Shown: positions 1 to 8,259 of the stretch, piece after piece | Numbering within the stretch: position 1 is the first letter of the stretch | Layout: each line of letters begins with the position of its first letter | Source: Symplocastrum torsivum CPER-KK1 | GTDB taxonomy: Bacteria > Cyanobacteriota > Cyanobacteriia > Cyanobacteriales > Coleofasciculaceae | Reading direction: 5' to 3' | NCBI GenBank assembly: GCA_019358875.1 | Contig: JAHHIF010000015.1 | Coordinates: 62,001 to 126,000 of the forward strand | Length of the DNA stretch: 64,000 nucleotides | Position numbers and translations under genes: made by a program | Notes under the pieces: generated by a model | Told to the model about the DNA's origin: nothing | Database searches by the model: none | What the model saw: the letters and a program-made list of their open reading frames with translations, nothing else

Positions 1-525
1 GCTCTTGACCAAGCCTATGCTCATGACCCCATTTTTGATCTCAACCTCGCTCACGCTCTAGTTCTCGATCTAGCCTTCGCTTACACCTACTTCAAAGCCC
101 TTCGCAGCAATGTTGAGGGCAACAACTTTCATGACTTCTTTTACATTCATACTATTAAGGGCACTCTTTCCAAGATTTGTACTCTCCCCCTCGATCCTAA
201 ACTTCAGCAAGTGCTACACCAACTTAAGGAACTAATACCTGACATAAATAGTGATAAGGAAATACTCAAGCAATGGTACGAAGATGAAAGTCAAGCTTGG
301 ACTGAGCAATTAAGAGCAATGATGGTTGAGCATCGCAATATTGGACAGGATTGGCAATTCAACGAACAGCACAAGAAATTGCTTCAGCAGTATTACAATG
401 CCAATCTGTTGTTACTGCAATGCCTGAATAGCGATTGTTATGTGAGCCGTGAGGTACGATCGCACATCGAAGACACCTTACTCTTACCCATCGCTGAGAT
501 TGAGAAACGGACATACAGAGATTGA
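1..525 (+). CDS. C-terminal part of a NACHT-type STAND NTPase (5' end outside window)
   Basis: An open frame runs from the first base to TGA at 523-525, so only the last 174 residues are visible. The first 40 residues are a degenerate helical repeat rich in Ala-Leu-Asp (AHALVLDLAF). The rest is an all-alpha tail ending LLLPIAEIEKR. That ending, preceded by a conserved CLNSDCYVSREVR stretch, is what I recognise from the C-terminal helical region of large cyanobacterial NACHT proteins, which are signalling or defence STAND ATPases. The NTPase domain itself is not in the window, so the assignment rests on the tail only. An ATG at 286-288 or the GTG at 211 could mimic a start, but the homologous-looking sequence continues upstream to base 1. 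Confidence 0.7.
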   Translation, partial: ALDQAYAHDPIFDLNLAHALVLDLAFAYTYFKALRSNVEGNNFHDFFYIHTIKGTLSKICTLPLDPKLQQVLHQLKELIPDINSDKEILKQWYEDESQAWTEQLRAMMVEHRNIGQDWQFNEQHKKLLQQYYNANLLLLQCLNSDCYVSREVRSHIEDTLLLPIAEIEKRTYRD

Positions 526-623
526 GTGCGATCGCATCCTTCCCGAAAAAGCGATCGCTCCGGCTAAAATCCCGTAAGCACACAGATACAATAATCATTG
601 AATAGCTTCAAATAGGTTACATC

Positions 624-977
624 GTGGCGAGAATCACCCTTGAAGTCCCTGATGAACTCTCCAAACAACTTGAACACATAGGCGATCGCCTTCCAGAATT
701 ACTTGCGCTTAGCCTCCAACAGCCAGCACTACCAGCTCACATCTACCGCTACATTCTCAACTTTCTGGCTAGTAAACCTACACCTGAAGAAATTGCTGCT
801 TTCAGCCCTACACCAGAAATGCAAGAACGTTTGCGTATTCTGCTGGCACGAGAACAAGCAGGTGAACTATCCTCTACAGAACGCCTTGAACTGGACGAGT
901 ACGAGCAGATTGAGCATCTAGTGATTATGCTCAAAGCTGGTAATTTACCTTACCTATCGAGTACCCCGAACTCGTGA
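624..977 (+). CDS. Small acidic protein paired with an HNH nuclease
   Basis: 117 residues with a GTG start. The N-terminus (ARITLEVPDELSKQLEHIGD) resembles the start of ribbon-helix-helix or antitoxin-like proteins. It is followed by a helical, glutamate-rich middle with PTPEEIAAF and PTPEMQERL. No catalytic motif is visible. The stop codon overlaps the GTG start of the downstream HNH gene by four bases (GTGA), so the two are translationally coupled. I recall this two-gene pair from other cyanobacteria. A regulatory, targeting or immunity role for the small partner is inference. Confidence 0.75.
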   Translation: MARITLEVPDELSKQLEHIGDRLPELLALSLQQPALPAHIYRYILNFLASKPTPEEIAAFSPTPEMQERLRILLAREQAGELSSTERLELDEYEQIEHLVIMLKAGNLPYLSSTPNS

Positions 978-1369
978 GCTATATTCCTGCTGCACTCCGC
1001 CGACTCGTTGAAGAACGAGCCAATTATCAATGTGAGTATTGCTTACATCCTGCAAGTGTTGCCTTTTTCCCCCACGAAGTTGATCATGTCATTGCTCAAA
1101 AGCACGGTGGGAAGACTGAGGCTGATAATCTAGCTTTCGCTTGTTGGCGTTGTAACCGCAACAAAGGTACTGATCTTGGTTCATTTGACCCCCAAACTGG
1201 AGAATTTAGTTTTCTCTTCAACCCACGAACGCAACAGTGGGCTGAACACTTTAAGCTTGAGGAAAAGACATTAACATTAATAGGCTTAACTATTCAAGGA
1301 CGAACAACCGTCAACTTACTTAAGTTAAATAGCGATGTACGCATTGCTGAACGACAGCGTTTGCTTTGA
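974..1369 (+). CDS. HNH endonuclease
   Basis: 131 residues. The HNH nuclease fold is clear. Zinc ligands C20-x2-C23 and C57-x2-C60 bracket the D37-H38 catalytic pair, and N52 and N61 with K64 follow in NRNKG. Such domains cut DNA with a beta-beta-alpha-metal active site. Start is the GTG inside the stop of the upstream gene (four-base overlap), so both come from one mRNA. The protein is a single domain without a specificity module, so the upstream partner may supply targeting or restraint (inference). Its biological target cannot be read from the sequence. Confidence 0.85.
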   Translation: MSYIPAALRRLVEERANYQCEYCLHPASVAFFPHEVDHVIAQKHGGKTEADNLAFACWRCNRNKGTDLGSFDPQTGEFSFLFNPRTQQWAEHFKLEEKTLTLIGLTIQGRTTVNLLKLNSDVRIAERQRLL

Positions 1370-1825
1370 ACTTTGCTTAAATCATTGCCACTTGCAGATT
1401 CTAAAGCGTATTGGACAGATAACAATATCACCCTAAATACATAGTGAAAGAGAATCTACCAAATGCTAGCAACAAGGTGTACAGGATGATTGTACCTTCT
1501 TCAAAAAAGTGATCGCATTTCTATCTCATTTACATACTAAATTTCTTTCAATGACTTTGCTTATCTTTTTAAGAAAAAAGACCTACATTTAAACCTTTAT
1601 TGAAATTCTCCAATTGTAGAGCTAGGTGAATCTAACTGACGTTGTAGTTCAGCTCATTTCCTGCAAGCTTTTTTCTCAACAAATAATCAAACTAAATGCC
1701 TATATCCCTCGGCTGACTGGAGGTTTGGCAATATCCCCCTTTAGCACAACGTCAAGCCTAACCTGTTGTTGTTAAGTTAGCAGTAGATAAGAAGACAATT
1801 TTAGCGTAAGGGAGTTAAGGATATT
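1370..1825. other. Intergenic stretch, 456 bp, no gene recognised
   Basis: AT-rich spacer between the HNH gene and the glycine-zipper protein, with frequent stops in all frames. Near 1800 a GGAG (part of agggagttaagg) is the ribosome-binding region of the next gene. I see no RNA gene or repeat that I can support. Confidence 0.5.
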
Positions 1826-2671
1826 ATGATGAATACCAACGGACAATTTTTTGACGAGTATAACAACAACGTGGAACCCATTCCACCAGTAGTTCACTCT
1901 GATGATTATGTGGAACCTGCTATTACGGTTCAAGCTGAAGACGCTTTAGATGAGGCAGAAGGCGAGGCAGGAGCGGGTAATATTGCGGCTGGAGTAGCCG
2001 GAGCAGCAATTGGTAGTGTAATTGGTGGCAGAATCGCTGGTAGAAAAGGTGCAGTTATTGGTGCTGTTGCGGGTGCAGTAGCAGGTGGTTTTGCAGCTAA
2101 AGCGACACCCGACGATGCAGGGGAAAAGCTTAAGAACGTTACTGAAAACGCAGCAGAAAAAGTGAAAGATGCGGCTGAACACGCCAAGCCATCACTCGAA
2201 AGTGCAGCAGATAAAGTAAAAGATGCCGCGCTCAACACCGCAGACAAGGTTAAAGAGGCTGCTGAAAAGGCTAAGCCTTCAATAGAGAACGCCGCAGACA
2301 AAGCAAAAGAAGCAGCTAGCAACACAGCAGATAAGGTTAAAGATACGGCTGAAAATGCTAAACCCTCAATAGAGAATGCTGCCAATAAAGCAAAAGAGGC
2401 AGCTAACAACACAGCAGATAAGGTTAAAGATACGGCTGAACAGGTCAAGCCATCGGACAACATTCAAGATGTTCACTCTGCTGATGTAAAAGAGCGAATC
2501 GTCATTGAACCAACGGCGGATGTTGTGACTGAACCAAGCTTCGTTGCTGGTACAGGGACTTATCTGGGAAGCGAAGTTGCTCCCATGGATCTTTACGAAG
2601 AGGAAGAGATAGTTACACCTGAAGTCGAAAGACAAAACATCTACACTCGTGAACCTGAGCAACGTTTCTAG
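1826..2671 (+). CDS. Glycine-zipper protein with LEA-like amphipathic repeats
   Basis: 281 residues, three regions. An acidic N-terminus (1-50) is followed by a glycine/alanine zipper (about 52-92; GNIAAGVAGAAIGSVIGG), able to insert into or lie on membranes. Residues about 98-215 are tandem copies of a motif like AADKVKDAAENAKPS with an 11-residue periodicity, alternating Ala, Lys, Asp and Glu. This is typical of group 3 LEA-like proteins and of apolipoprotein-like amphipathic helices. The acidic C-terminus ends EPEQRF. Such proteins are associated with desiccation or osmotic tolerance, but the role here is inferred from composition. A GGAG lies about 15 bases before the paired ATG ATG, which makes either start possible. 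A strong hairpin and T-run follow at 2723. Confidence 0.8.
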   Translation: MMNTNGQFFDEYNNNVEPIPPVVHSDDYVEPAITVQAEDALDEAEGEAGAGNIAAGVAGAAIGSVIGGRIAGRKGAVIGAVAGAVAGGFAAKATPDDAGEKLKNVTENAAEKVKDAAEHAKPSLESAADKVKDAALNTADKVKEAAEKAKPSIENAADKAKEAASNTADKVKDTAENAKPSIENAANKAKEAANNTADKVKDTAEQVKPSDNIQDVHSADVKERIVIEPTADVVTEPSFVAGTGTYLGSEVAPMDLYEEEEIVTPEVERQNIYTREPEQRF

Positions 2672-2722
2672 TAGTTCATCCAGGCAAAAATGCAGGGTTA
2701 TCTTTAACTTCCAGTAACCTCT

Positions 2723-2760
2723 GTAGGGGCGCACAGTTGGGCGCCCCTACCCTAATTTTT
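2723..2760 (+). terminator. GTAGGG-type palindrome acting as probable terminator
   Basis: Ten-base arms GTAGGGGCGC (2723-2732) and GCGCCCCTAC (2741-2750) flank an 8-nt loop, and a run of six T follows at 2756-2761. Position, 50 bases after the LEA-like gene, fits a factor-independent terminator. The arms also match a dispersed palindrome family seen elsewhere in the window. Confidence 0.7.
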
Positions 2761-2788
2761 TGATAGCCCACCTAATCCCCAATCCCCT

Positions 2789-4189
2789 TCACAACGCGAT
2801 CGCAGGACGATTGGTACTCCAAGGCTTAGCCGCTTCTATTTGTGCCGCTAGAGCAATGATTGTTGCCTCAGCCGCGGGACGTCCCACAAGTTGAACCCCT
2901 ACAGGTAAACCATTCGTATCAAAACCAGTAGGAATTGCGATCGCAGGTAATCCCGATGCATTAAAGGGTGGACAGGGCGCAATCCAACTAATAATTTTCT
3001 GCAATGTCTCTTCGGGATTCAAATCAGCCCACTCGCCAACGCGAATCGTTGGAAACAGATACGTTGGCAACACCAAAACATCATAGGCTTCAAAGAACAT
3101 CACAACCCGTCGTGCAACAATCTGCATTTGGGAAACAGCTTGCAGATATTCTCCAGCCGAACCCGATTGCTCAGCAATCCAGCGATTCATCGGGGAGAGT
3201 ACCTCATTAGGAATCCCCGCCGTTGTCACACCCGCTTGCCAAATCTTGATAAACGGTTCAATTAAACCTGTGAAGTCTGGGCAACCCTGTTCTACGATAT
3301 GCCCCATGCCTTCCAACTGTTGCACCGTCTCTTGCACGGCTTGCTGGCATACCGTTTGCGCCTCACCAATTGGGGGAAGTGACGTTGTAAAAGCAATCCG
3401 CAACTGTCCTGGCGGTTGACGTGCTGCATCGATAAAGGAGTTCTCTGGTGCAAGCACCCAGTAAGGGTCACCTGTAACATAACCCGACATCACATCCAGC
3501 AGTGCCGCAGCATCGGCAACAGTACGAGCAATTGGGCCATTCGTGGAAATGCCACTTTGATAATCACCCACAGGTGCCCAAGTCACCCGACCCCGTGAGG
3601 GCTTAATCCCTACCAATCCACAGCAGAACGCTGGCCCCCGAATCGAACCCCCAGCATCAGAACCTTGGGCAATGGGAGACAACCCAGCCGCTACCGCCGC
3701 TGCTGCACCACCACTCGACCCCCCAGCCGTATAGTCCAGATTCCAAGGATTGCGAGTTGGTGGAAACCCAGGTGCCTCACTGTAAGGCAATGAACCCAGT
3801 TCTGAGGTTGAAGTTTTACCGAGAATCGTAAACCCTGCCCGCTTAATTCGCATCACCACCCCATCATCGTAGGTAGCGATTTTATCCTTCAAAACGTTCA
3901 CACCATAAGTGCAGCGAATCCCTTCAACGGCGTTGAGGTCTTTAATCGCAATTGGTACACCAAAAAATGGTGGCAAGTCTGAATTACTCTTGCTCAGTTG
4001 CTCAGTCTTAGCTTTTGCATCAGCGATCGCTTGCTCAGCTGCTACGGTGAAATAGCTACCTAGCTTGGAATCTAGGCGTTGAATGCGCTCCAGATAAAGC
4101 TCTACTAACTCCAATGGTGACACTTCGCCTTGACGGATGAGCTGTGCTTGTTCTAAGGCTGAAGCAAACGCTAAATCAATTTTATTCAT
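2789..4189 (-). CDS. Amidase (amidase-signature family)
   Basis: 466 residues, full length for the amidase-signature family. The Ser-cisSer-Lys triad is visible: K83 in VPIAIKDL, cis-Ser S158 in TAGGSSGG, and nucleophile S182 in [10 protein letters not shown]. The enzyme should hydrolyse an amide to acid plus ammonia in the cytoplasm. The closest relatives by eye are GatA-like amidases, but nothing nearby (no gatB or gatC) supports a role in tRNA transamidation, so substrate is unknown. It starts at ATG and stands alone on the minus strand, convergent with the LEA-like gene. The hairpin at 2723-2750 separates the two. Confidence 0.9.
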   Translation of the reverse strand: MNKIDLAFASALEQAQLIRQGEVSPLELVELYLERIQRLDSKLGSYFTVAAEQAIADAKAKTEQLSKSNSDLPPFFGVPIAIKDLNAVEGIRCTYGVNVLKDKIATYDDGVVMRIKRAGFTILGKTSTSELGSLPYSEAPGFPPTRNPWNLDYTAGGSSGGAAAAVAAGLSPIAQGSDAGGSIRGPAFCCGLVGIKPSRGRVTWAPVGDYQSGISTNGPIARTVADAAALLDVMSGYVTGDPYWVLAPENSFIDAARQPPGQLRIAFTTSLPPIGEAQTVCQQAVQETVQQLEGMGHIVEQGCPDFTGLIEPFIKIWQAGVTTAGIPNEVLSPMNRWIAEQSGSAGEYLQAVSQMQIVARRVVMFFEAYDVLVLPTYLFPTIRVGEWADLNPEETLQKIISWIAPCPPFNASGLPAIAIPTGFDTNGLPVGVQLVGRPAAEATIIALAAQIEAAKPWSTNRPAIAL

Positions 4190-4414
4190 GATTTTCTGAG
4201 TTGGAGAAAACAGCTACGGCTGACTAGGACTAGATAGAGATTTGCTATGTGCAAATGCTTAGAGGTCATATTCTAAACAAGGCACCCGCCAACTAGTCGA
4301 GTGCCTTCAACAGCGTTGCAGTTTCCAGTGATTGTGACACTTGTCAAGCGATCGCTCAACCTTCAAAAGTGCGAAATGATAGATTGGGAATCTCTAAAGC
4401 CCAGCAATAGTCTA

Positions 4415-4786
4415 CTATCTCAAAAAATCTCCAGTAGCCGGAACCCTTGTTTTATCAATCGTAACCCTCGAACCATTTGGATAATAGTAAGTTGTGGAAC
4501 CATCCCCATTTCTTATAGTCACGTTCGGGAAAACCACTTCACCTTGTGGCGTGGTAATCGAACCGGATGATCTAACACGCGAACCGTAGGGATAAGAACG
4601 GTTAGTGCCATACCGATTTTGCACACCTGGATTTATTCGCTCAATCGGGTCGTTTAAGAGAGTCCGATTCGGGTTTGGATTGGTTCTATTGAAGGGTTCA
4701 TTCTGGGAATAAGCAGGCAAGGCGATTAAAGTACTAAAGCCCAGTATCCCTAGCCAACCTGTCAGGATTCTGATGTAAGCCAGCAT
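4415..4786 (-). CDS. Exported hypothetical protein
   Basis: 123 residues. A hydrophobic N-terminus (about 5-26) followed by ALPAYSQ looks like a signal peptide with cleavage after AYS. The mature part is rich in Asn, Arg and Thr, with Gly-Ser-Arg-Val motifs repeated as YPYGSRVRSSG and YYYPNGSRVTID, suggesting short beta strands. I recognise no family. It is a single gene on the minus strand. A periplasmic or surface location follows from the signal peptide. Confidence 0.7.
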   Translation of the reverse strand: MLAYIRILTGWLGILGFSTLIALPAYSQNEPFNRTNPNPNRTLLNDPIERINPGVQNRYGTNRSYPYGSRVRSSGSITTPQGEVVFPNVTIRNGDGSTTYYYPNGSRVTIDKTRVPATGDFLR

Positions 4787-4889
4787 ATTGATTAAACAAC
4801 TTATGTCTAGATCTCTAGCCTAATTTCGTCAGCATTAAGAAACACCACTCCATTGGGTGAGCTACCGGAAACTTTCCTATTTAGAGCCA

Positions 4890-4919
4890 TAGTAGGGTGC
4901 GTCACGACGCACCCTACTA
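4890..4919. repeat. Perfect 14-bp palindrome (GTAGGGTGCGTC type)
   Basis: Arms TAGTAGGGTGCGTC and its reverse complement are separated by only AC (4904-4905). This looks like a dispersed cyanobacterial palindromic repeat. It lies between two minus-strand genes and could also form a terminator-like hairpin in RNA, but no T-run follows on either strand. Confidence 0.8.
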
Positions 4920-4959
4920 CAACTAAGATTTGTTCTTTGTTGTTAGGTGTTTTTATTTT

Positions 4960-6168
4960 TTACAACGTATTAACAAAATCCAATAAATGATGAGCTAACT
5001 GTAACTTGCTACAAGGTGAAATCTCTACTTGGCGTCCTTGGTTATCGAGAAAGATCGCTTGATTGGTATCACTGCCAAAACCTGCATCTGGTTGGTCAAT
5101 GGGATTAGCCGCGATCGCATCTAGCTTCTTCTGTTTCAACTTCTGCAATGCTGGCTTGACAATATCACCAGTTTGTGCAGCAAACCCAATCAAACGTTGA
5201 TGGCGCTGCTTGCTTTGTCCCAACTCTGCCACAATATCCGGCACAGGTTCTAAGGGTAAGGACGTCGGGAGTAATTTCTTCGGTAACTTCTCGGTAGCGT
5301 ATTCTGCTGGTTTTACATCTGCCACCGCTGCCGCCATTACAATCAAATCAGCCTCTGGAAAGCATCCAAGCATCGCCTGTTGCATTTGGGCAGCACTCAC
5401 CACGGGAATGGCTCGAACCCCCTCTGGGACTTCCCAAGTAGCTGGTGCGTGAACTAGCGTTACATTGGCTCCCCGATGCATCGCTGCTTGTGCCAAAGCC
5501 AGCCCCATTTTGCCCGTAGAGGGATTACCAATAAAGCGTACAGGATCGAGATGTTCTCGCGTTCCTCCTGTACTGATTAGGACTCGCTTACCCACTAAAT
5601 CTCGCTTACCGCCCGTGTGCAACAATGATTCAACCGCTGCCAGAATCTCGGCGGGTTCTGCCATGCGTCCCGAACCAACGCGATCGCACGCTAATAGTCC
5701 TGCTCCAGGCCCAACACTGTGATATCTTTGCTCACTCAACAATTGTTGCCAATTTCGCTGCACTGATAGCTGTTCCCACATTTGGGTATTCATCGCTGGT
5801 GCTAGCAGTATCGGGCATTCAGAAGCTAACACTGTATTCGTCAGCAAGTTATCCGCCAAACCGTGTGCTAGCTTTCCCAAGGTGTTAGCCGTTAGCGGTG
5901 CAATGACAAAGACTTCCGCCCATTCCCCCAACTCAATATGCACAGGGCGATCATGAATCGGTTGCCAAAATCCCTCATCGGTATACGCTGGATGACGTGA
6001 GAGCGTTGTTACCGTTAGGGGAGTAATAAACTCTTGAGAGGCTTCGGTAAGAATTGCCCTAACCTTTGCTCCTGCCTTAAACAAAGTAGAAACAACCTCA
6101 CAAACTTTATAGGCGGCGATGCCGCCGCCTACACCAATTAAAACTCGTCTACCACGAAGTATCTGCAT
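4960..6168 (-). CDS. coaBC: Phosphopantothenoylcysteine decarboxylase / phosphopantothenate-cysteine ligase
   Basis: 402 residues, bifunctional enzyme of coenzyme A synthesis: phosphopantothenate plus cysteine to phosphopantothenoylcysteine, then decarboxylation to 4'-phosphopantetheine. The N-terminal flavoprotein half carries the FMN loop VGGGIAAYK, the catalytic His in [18 protein letters not shown], and the active-site Cys in LLACDRVG. The C-terminal CoaB half has [21 protein letters not shown] and the lysine region [10 protein letters not shown] chose the ATG at 6168, which gives the usual N-terminus [11 protein letters not shown], over a TTG 19 codons upstream. DUF2555 lies just upstream on the same strand, as in other cyanobacteria. 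Pantothenate kinase coaX is 38 kb away. Confidence 0.96.
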   Translation of the reverse strand: MQILRGRRVLIGVGGGIAAYKVCEVVSTLFKAGAKVRAILTEASQEFITPLTVTTLSRHPAYTDEGFWQPIHDRPVHIELGEWAEVFVIAPLTANTLGKLAHGLADNLLTNTVLASECPILLAPAMNTQMWEQLSVQRNWQQLLSEQRYHSVGPGAGLLACDRVGSGRMAEPAEILAAVESLLHTGGKRDLVGKRVLISTGGTREHLDPVRFIGNPSTGKMGLALAQAAMHRGANVTLVHAPATWEVPEGVRAIPVVSAAQMQQAMLGCFPEADLIVMAAAVADVKPAEYATEKLPKKLLPTSLPLEPVPDIVAELGQSKQRHQRLIGFAAQTGDIVKPALQKLKQKKLDAIAANPIDQPDAGFGSDTNQAIFLDNQGRQVEISPCSKLQLAHHLLDFVNTL

Positions 6169-6286
6169 AGATATTAGTAGGAGTAAAGAGCTAAGCGATA
6201 TTGGCTGCAAGAGGCAAGACTTCAATCGCTAATCTGTCATGAGGTTCTCAGCTCACAACTTATCACTCTTCAACTCATTACTTTAC

Positions 6287-6499
6287 TTACGCTTCGTCGT
6301 AACCTTCCAAGTCGAGTAAATAGAGATATGGTTCGGCTAACTCTGGACGTTGAAACGCCAGCGCCCGGAGTAGATGCCAATCATCCAGCCCTTCAAAGGC
6401 ACTAGCATAATCATCCCGCTCTAAACGTGCAGCGAGTTCTGCAACGTCATCTACTGTGAGAGCCGAAATTTCACGCCGGGAAATGGTTAAAGTTGCCAT
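6287..6499 (-). CDS. DUF2555 family protein
   Basis: 70 residues, acidic, with DVAELAARLERDDYASAFEG and a C-terminal YLYLLDLEGYDEA. This is the small cyanobacteria-restricted DUF2555 family, which is often found directly upstream of coaBC, as here (about 120 bp before its ATG, same strand). No function is established and no catalytic motif is seen. The conserved pairing suggests a link to coenzyme A synthesis, but that is inference. A purine-rich GGGAGGCG lies about 7-14 bases ahead of the ATG. Confidence 0.85.
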   Translation of the reverse strand: MATLTISRREISALTVDDVAELAARLERDDYASAFEGLDDWHLLRALAFQRPELAEPYLYLLDLEGYDEA

Positions 6500-6706
6500 C
6501 GCTAACGCCTCCCTTAACTAGCATCTATGTGAAACGCTGTACAGATTTAACAGCCGTTTTTATATTATCGCCATTTCCTGGCAGGACTATGTTTAAATAC
6601 TACAAAGTATTATGTAAAGTAATGATGAGGTTTTGGTTTTAGCGTTGAGTTATTCATTAATGAATGAAAAACGAAAAACTCATCCTTCTCAACTCTTAAC
6701 CACTAG

Positions 6707-7318
6707 TCAGAGATTTACCAGGATAAACTCTCGGATTACTTCTAAAACATCTGGTAGTATCTCATGCCCCATCTCAAATTCTTTGTATTGCATGGGTGTT
6801 CCTAAACCCATTAAGTGATCCCTGACTCTTTGCGCTGCACTTAGGGGCACAACATTATCGTGTTTACCATGCACAATTAAGACTGACGGCAATGGTGGCT
6901 CAAGTTCTTGAGGTGTCCGATGGAGATAACCGCTCAGGCAGATTAATCCTGCTAGTGGTAAGGTTAAGCCGACATCTAGGGTCATGGCTCCACCTTGAGA
7001 AAAGCCACATAAAACTGTCGATGCCAGAGGAATGTCTGTTAGATTCTCCAAAGATTGAAGCCATTCTGTTAGCATTTCCTGACTTTGGGTTAATCCCTTG
7101 TAGTCTTCCCGTTCAAGGTCATACCACATCCTGCCCTCTGGAACTTGAGGGTGAAGAAATGGCGCATTAGGAAGTAAGAACTGATAATTGGGCAAGTTTA
7201 GGACTGACGCCAGAGATGCCACGTCTTGGGCATTGGCACCCCAACCGTGCAAAATCACGATTAACCCAGCAGGTACCTGACCTGTTTCTGGGGGAATTGA
7301 AATAAAGTCGAGAGACAG
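6707..7318 (-). CDS. Alpha/beta hydrolase, phospholipase/carboxylesterase type, probable CTG start
   Basis: 203 residues if started at CTG 7318. The carboxylesterase fold is clear: LHGWGANAQDV (oxyanion loop), the nucleophile elbow GFSQGGAMT, the acid Asp in VIVHGKHDNVVP, and the His in MGHEI. Family members begin with a strand like SLDFISIPPETGQ, which is encoded here upstream of the first conventional start (GTG 7258, at ILHGWG) with no ATG, GTG or TTG available. An in-frame TGA lies at 7343-7345. The CTG at 7316-7318 is preceded by GGAG at a 7-base spacing, ideal for a Shine-Dalgarno, while the GTG has none. Hence CTG initiation is the best reading. Substrate is likely a short-chain or lysophospholipid ester (family knowledge). 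Confidence 0.85.
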   Translation of the reverse strand: MSLDFISIPPETGQVPAGLIVILHGWGANAQDVASLASVLNLPNYQFLLPNAPFLHPQVPEGRMWYDLEREDYKGLTQSQEMLTEWLQSLENLTDIPLASTVLCGFSQGGAMTLDVGLTLPLAGLICLSGYLHRTPQELEPPLPSVLIVHGKHDNVVPLSAAQRVRDHLMGLGTPMQYKEFEMGHEILPDVLEVIREFILVNL

Positions 7319-7341
7319 GGCCTTACTCCAGAAGAATGCAA

Positions 7342-7442
7342 CTCACCGATCAATATATTTTTGAAGCTGTCATTCTAACAGGATAATGTGGTAATTGTGC
7401 AAGAAAATCACCAATCAGAGATATCCTTGAAACTGTCGTTGT
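7342..7442 (-). repeat. Decayed duplication of the crp-like gene's 3' end
   Basis: The 35 bases at 7342-7376 resemble those at 7408-7442 (the end of the Crp-type gene). Read on the minus strand they encode NDSFKNILIG against NDSFKDISDW. The two copies are about 66 bases apart. This looks like a small tandem duplication, one copy of which has decayed in the spacer. Confidence 0.6.
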
Positions 7443-8037
7443 TCAGAATCAAATGGCGATCGCGATCAAAAGTAATTGCTCCTTCACTGCGTAGCTTGCT
7501 CAACAGTCGTGTCACTGTCACTCGTGTGGTTCCAATCGCATTCGCTAGGTTCTGATGGGTTAGCCGCACTCCTAAACGAGTCCCTTCCTCCACAGGTTGA
7601 CCAATTTCCCGCTTCATCAGCATCAGCAGATGTTGCAAACGGTCTTCTACTCGGCGTTGACCGGATATCGCTAGGAGTGCCTCTGTTTGACGCATCCGGC
7701 GAACCAACTGCGGTAATATTACTTGCGCTAGTCGTGGGGAAGCATTCACTTCAGCTAAAGAAAACCAAGTGAGATGGACATCAGACAGTGCTGTTGCCTG
7801 ATAGCTTTGTAGCAGGGAAAACCAATGACCAAAGAACGTTGAAGGTTCTGCCCAACCTAACCATATTTCCTCTCCATTCTGGCAAAGTGTAGTTAGCCGC
7901 ACTAAGCCCTGGCAGACTTGCCATATACCTTGAGATACCAGAGGGATTTCTTCCCCTTTGGCATAAAAATGCAAGCGGCGTCCTTCATTCGGTTCGCGTT
8001 GATCGATTTCGAGAATTGCTCTGGAAGCTTGGGGCAT
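7408..8037 (-). CDS. Crp/Fnr-family transcription regulator
   Basis: 209 residues from ATG 8037 (a TTG ten codons upstream is an alternative). An N-terminal cyclic-nucleotide-binding-like beta roll (about 15-110 with FYAKGEEIPL and GWAEPSTFFGHW) leads into a long dimerisation helix. The C-terminal winged helix follows (about 155-195; LTHQNLANAIGTTRVTVTRLLSKL), with the TTRVTVTR recognition helix typical of Crp/Fnr proteins in cyanobacteria. The canonical cAMP-binding arginine motif is absent, so it may bind another effector or none. It does not match NtcA well enough to name. It sits upstream of, and in line with, the esterase gene. Confidence 0.88.
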   Translation of the reverse strand: MPQASRAILEIDQREPNEGRRLHFYAKGEEIPLVSQGIWQVCQGLVRLTTLCQNGEEIWLGWAEPSTFFGHWFSLLQSYQATALSDVHLTWFSLAEVNASPRLAQVILPQLVRRMRQTEALLAISGQRRVEDRLQHLLMLMKREIGQPVEEGTRLGVRLTHQNLANAIGTTRVTVTRLLSKLRSEGAITFDRDRHLILNNDSFKDISDW

Positions 8038-8259
8038 GAGGTGCAACGTTTTCCAGTTTTTCAACAACTGGCTTAGATAGCCAGCCTCAATGTAAGCTAC
8101 TCAGGTAAAGACTCGGTAATCACGAGATTAAGTGATTAATATTACAAAAATCTTGTTGAGGTGAGTTGAAAGACTATTCGGAAGGGCTTCTAGGCAATAG
8201 GCTAGACGGATTGGGCTTTTCTTCCCATAGCCTCTAGCCCTTTTCCGATCAGGTAAAAA

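Noticed and set aside
1930..2463. 177-codon minus-strand frame opposite the LEA-like gene
   Set aside because: Shadow of a repetitive, Ala/Lys-rich gene; gives a Ser/Ala/Leu repeat with no sense as a protein.
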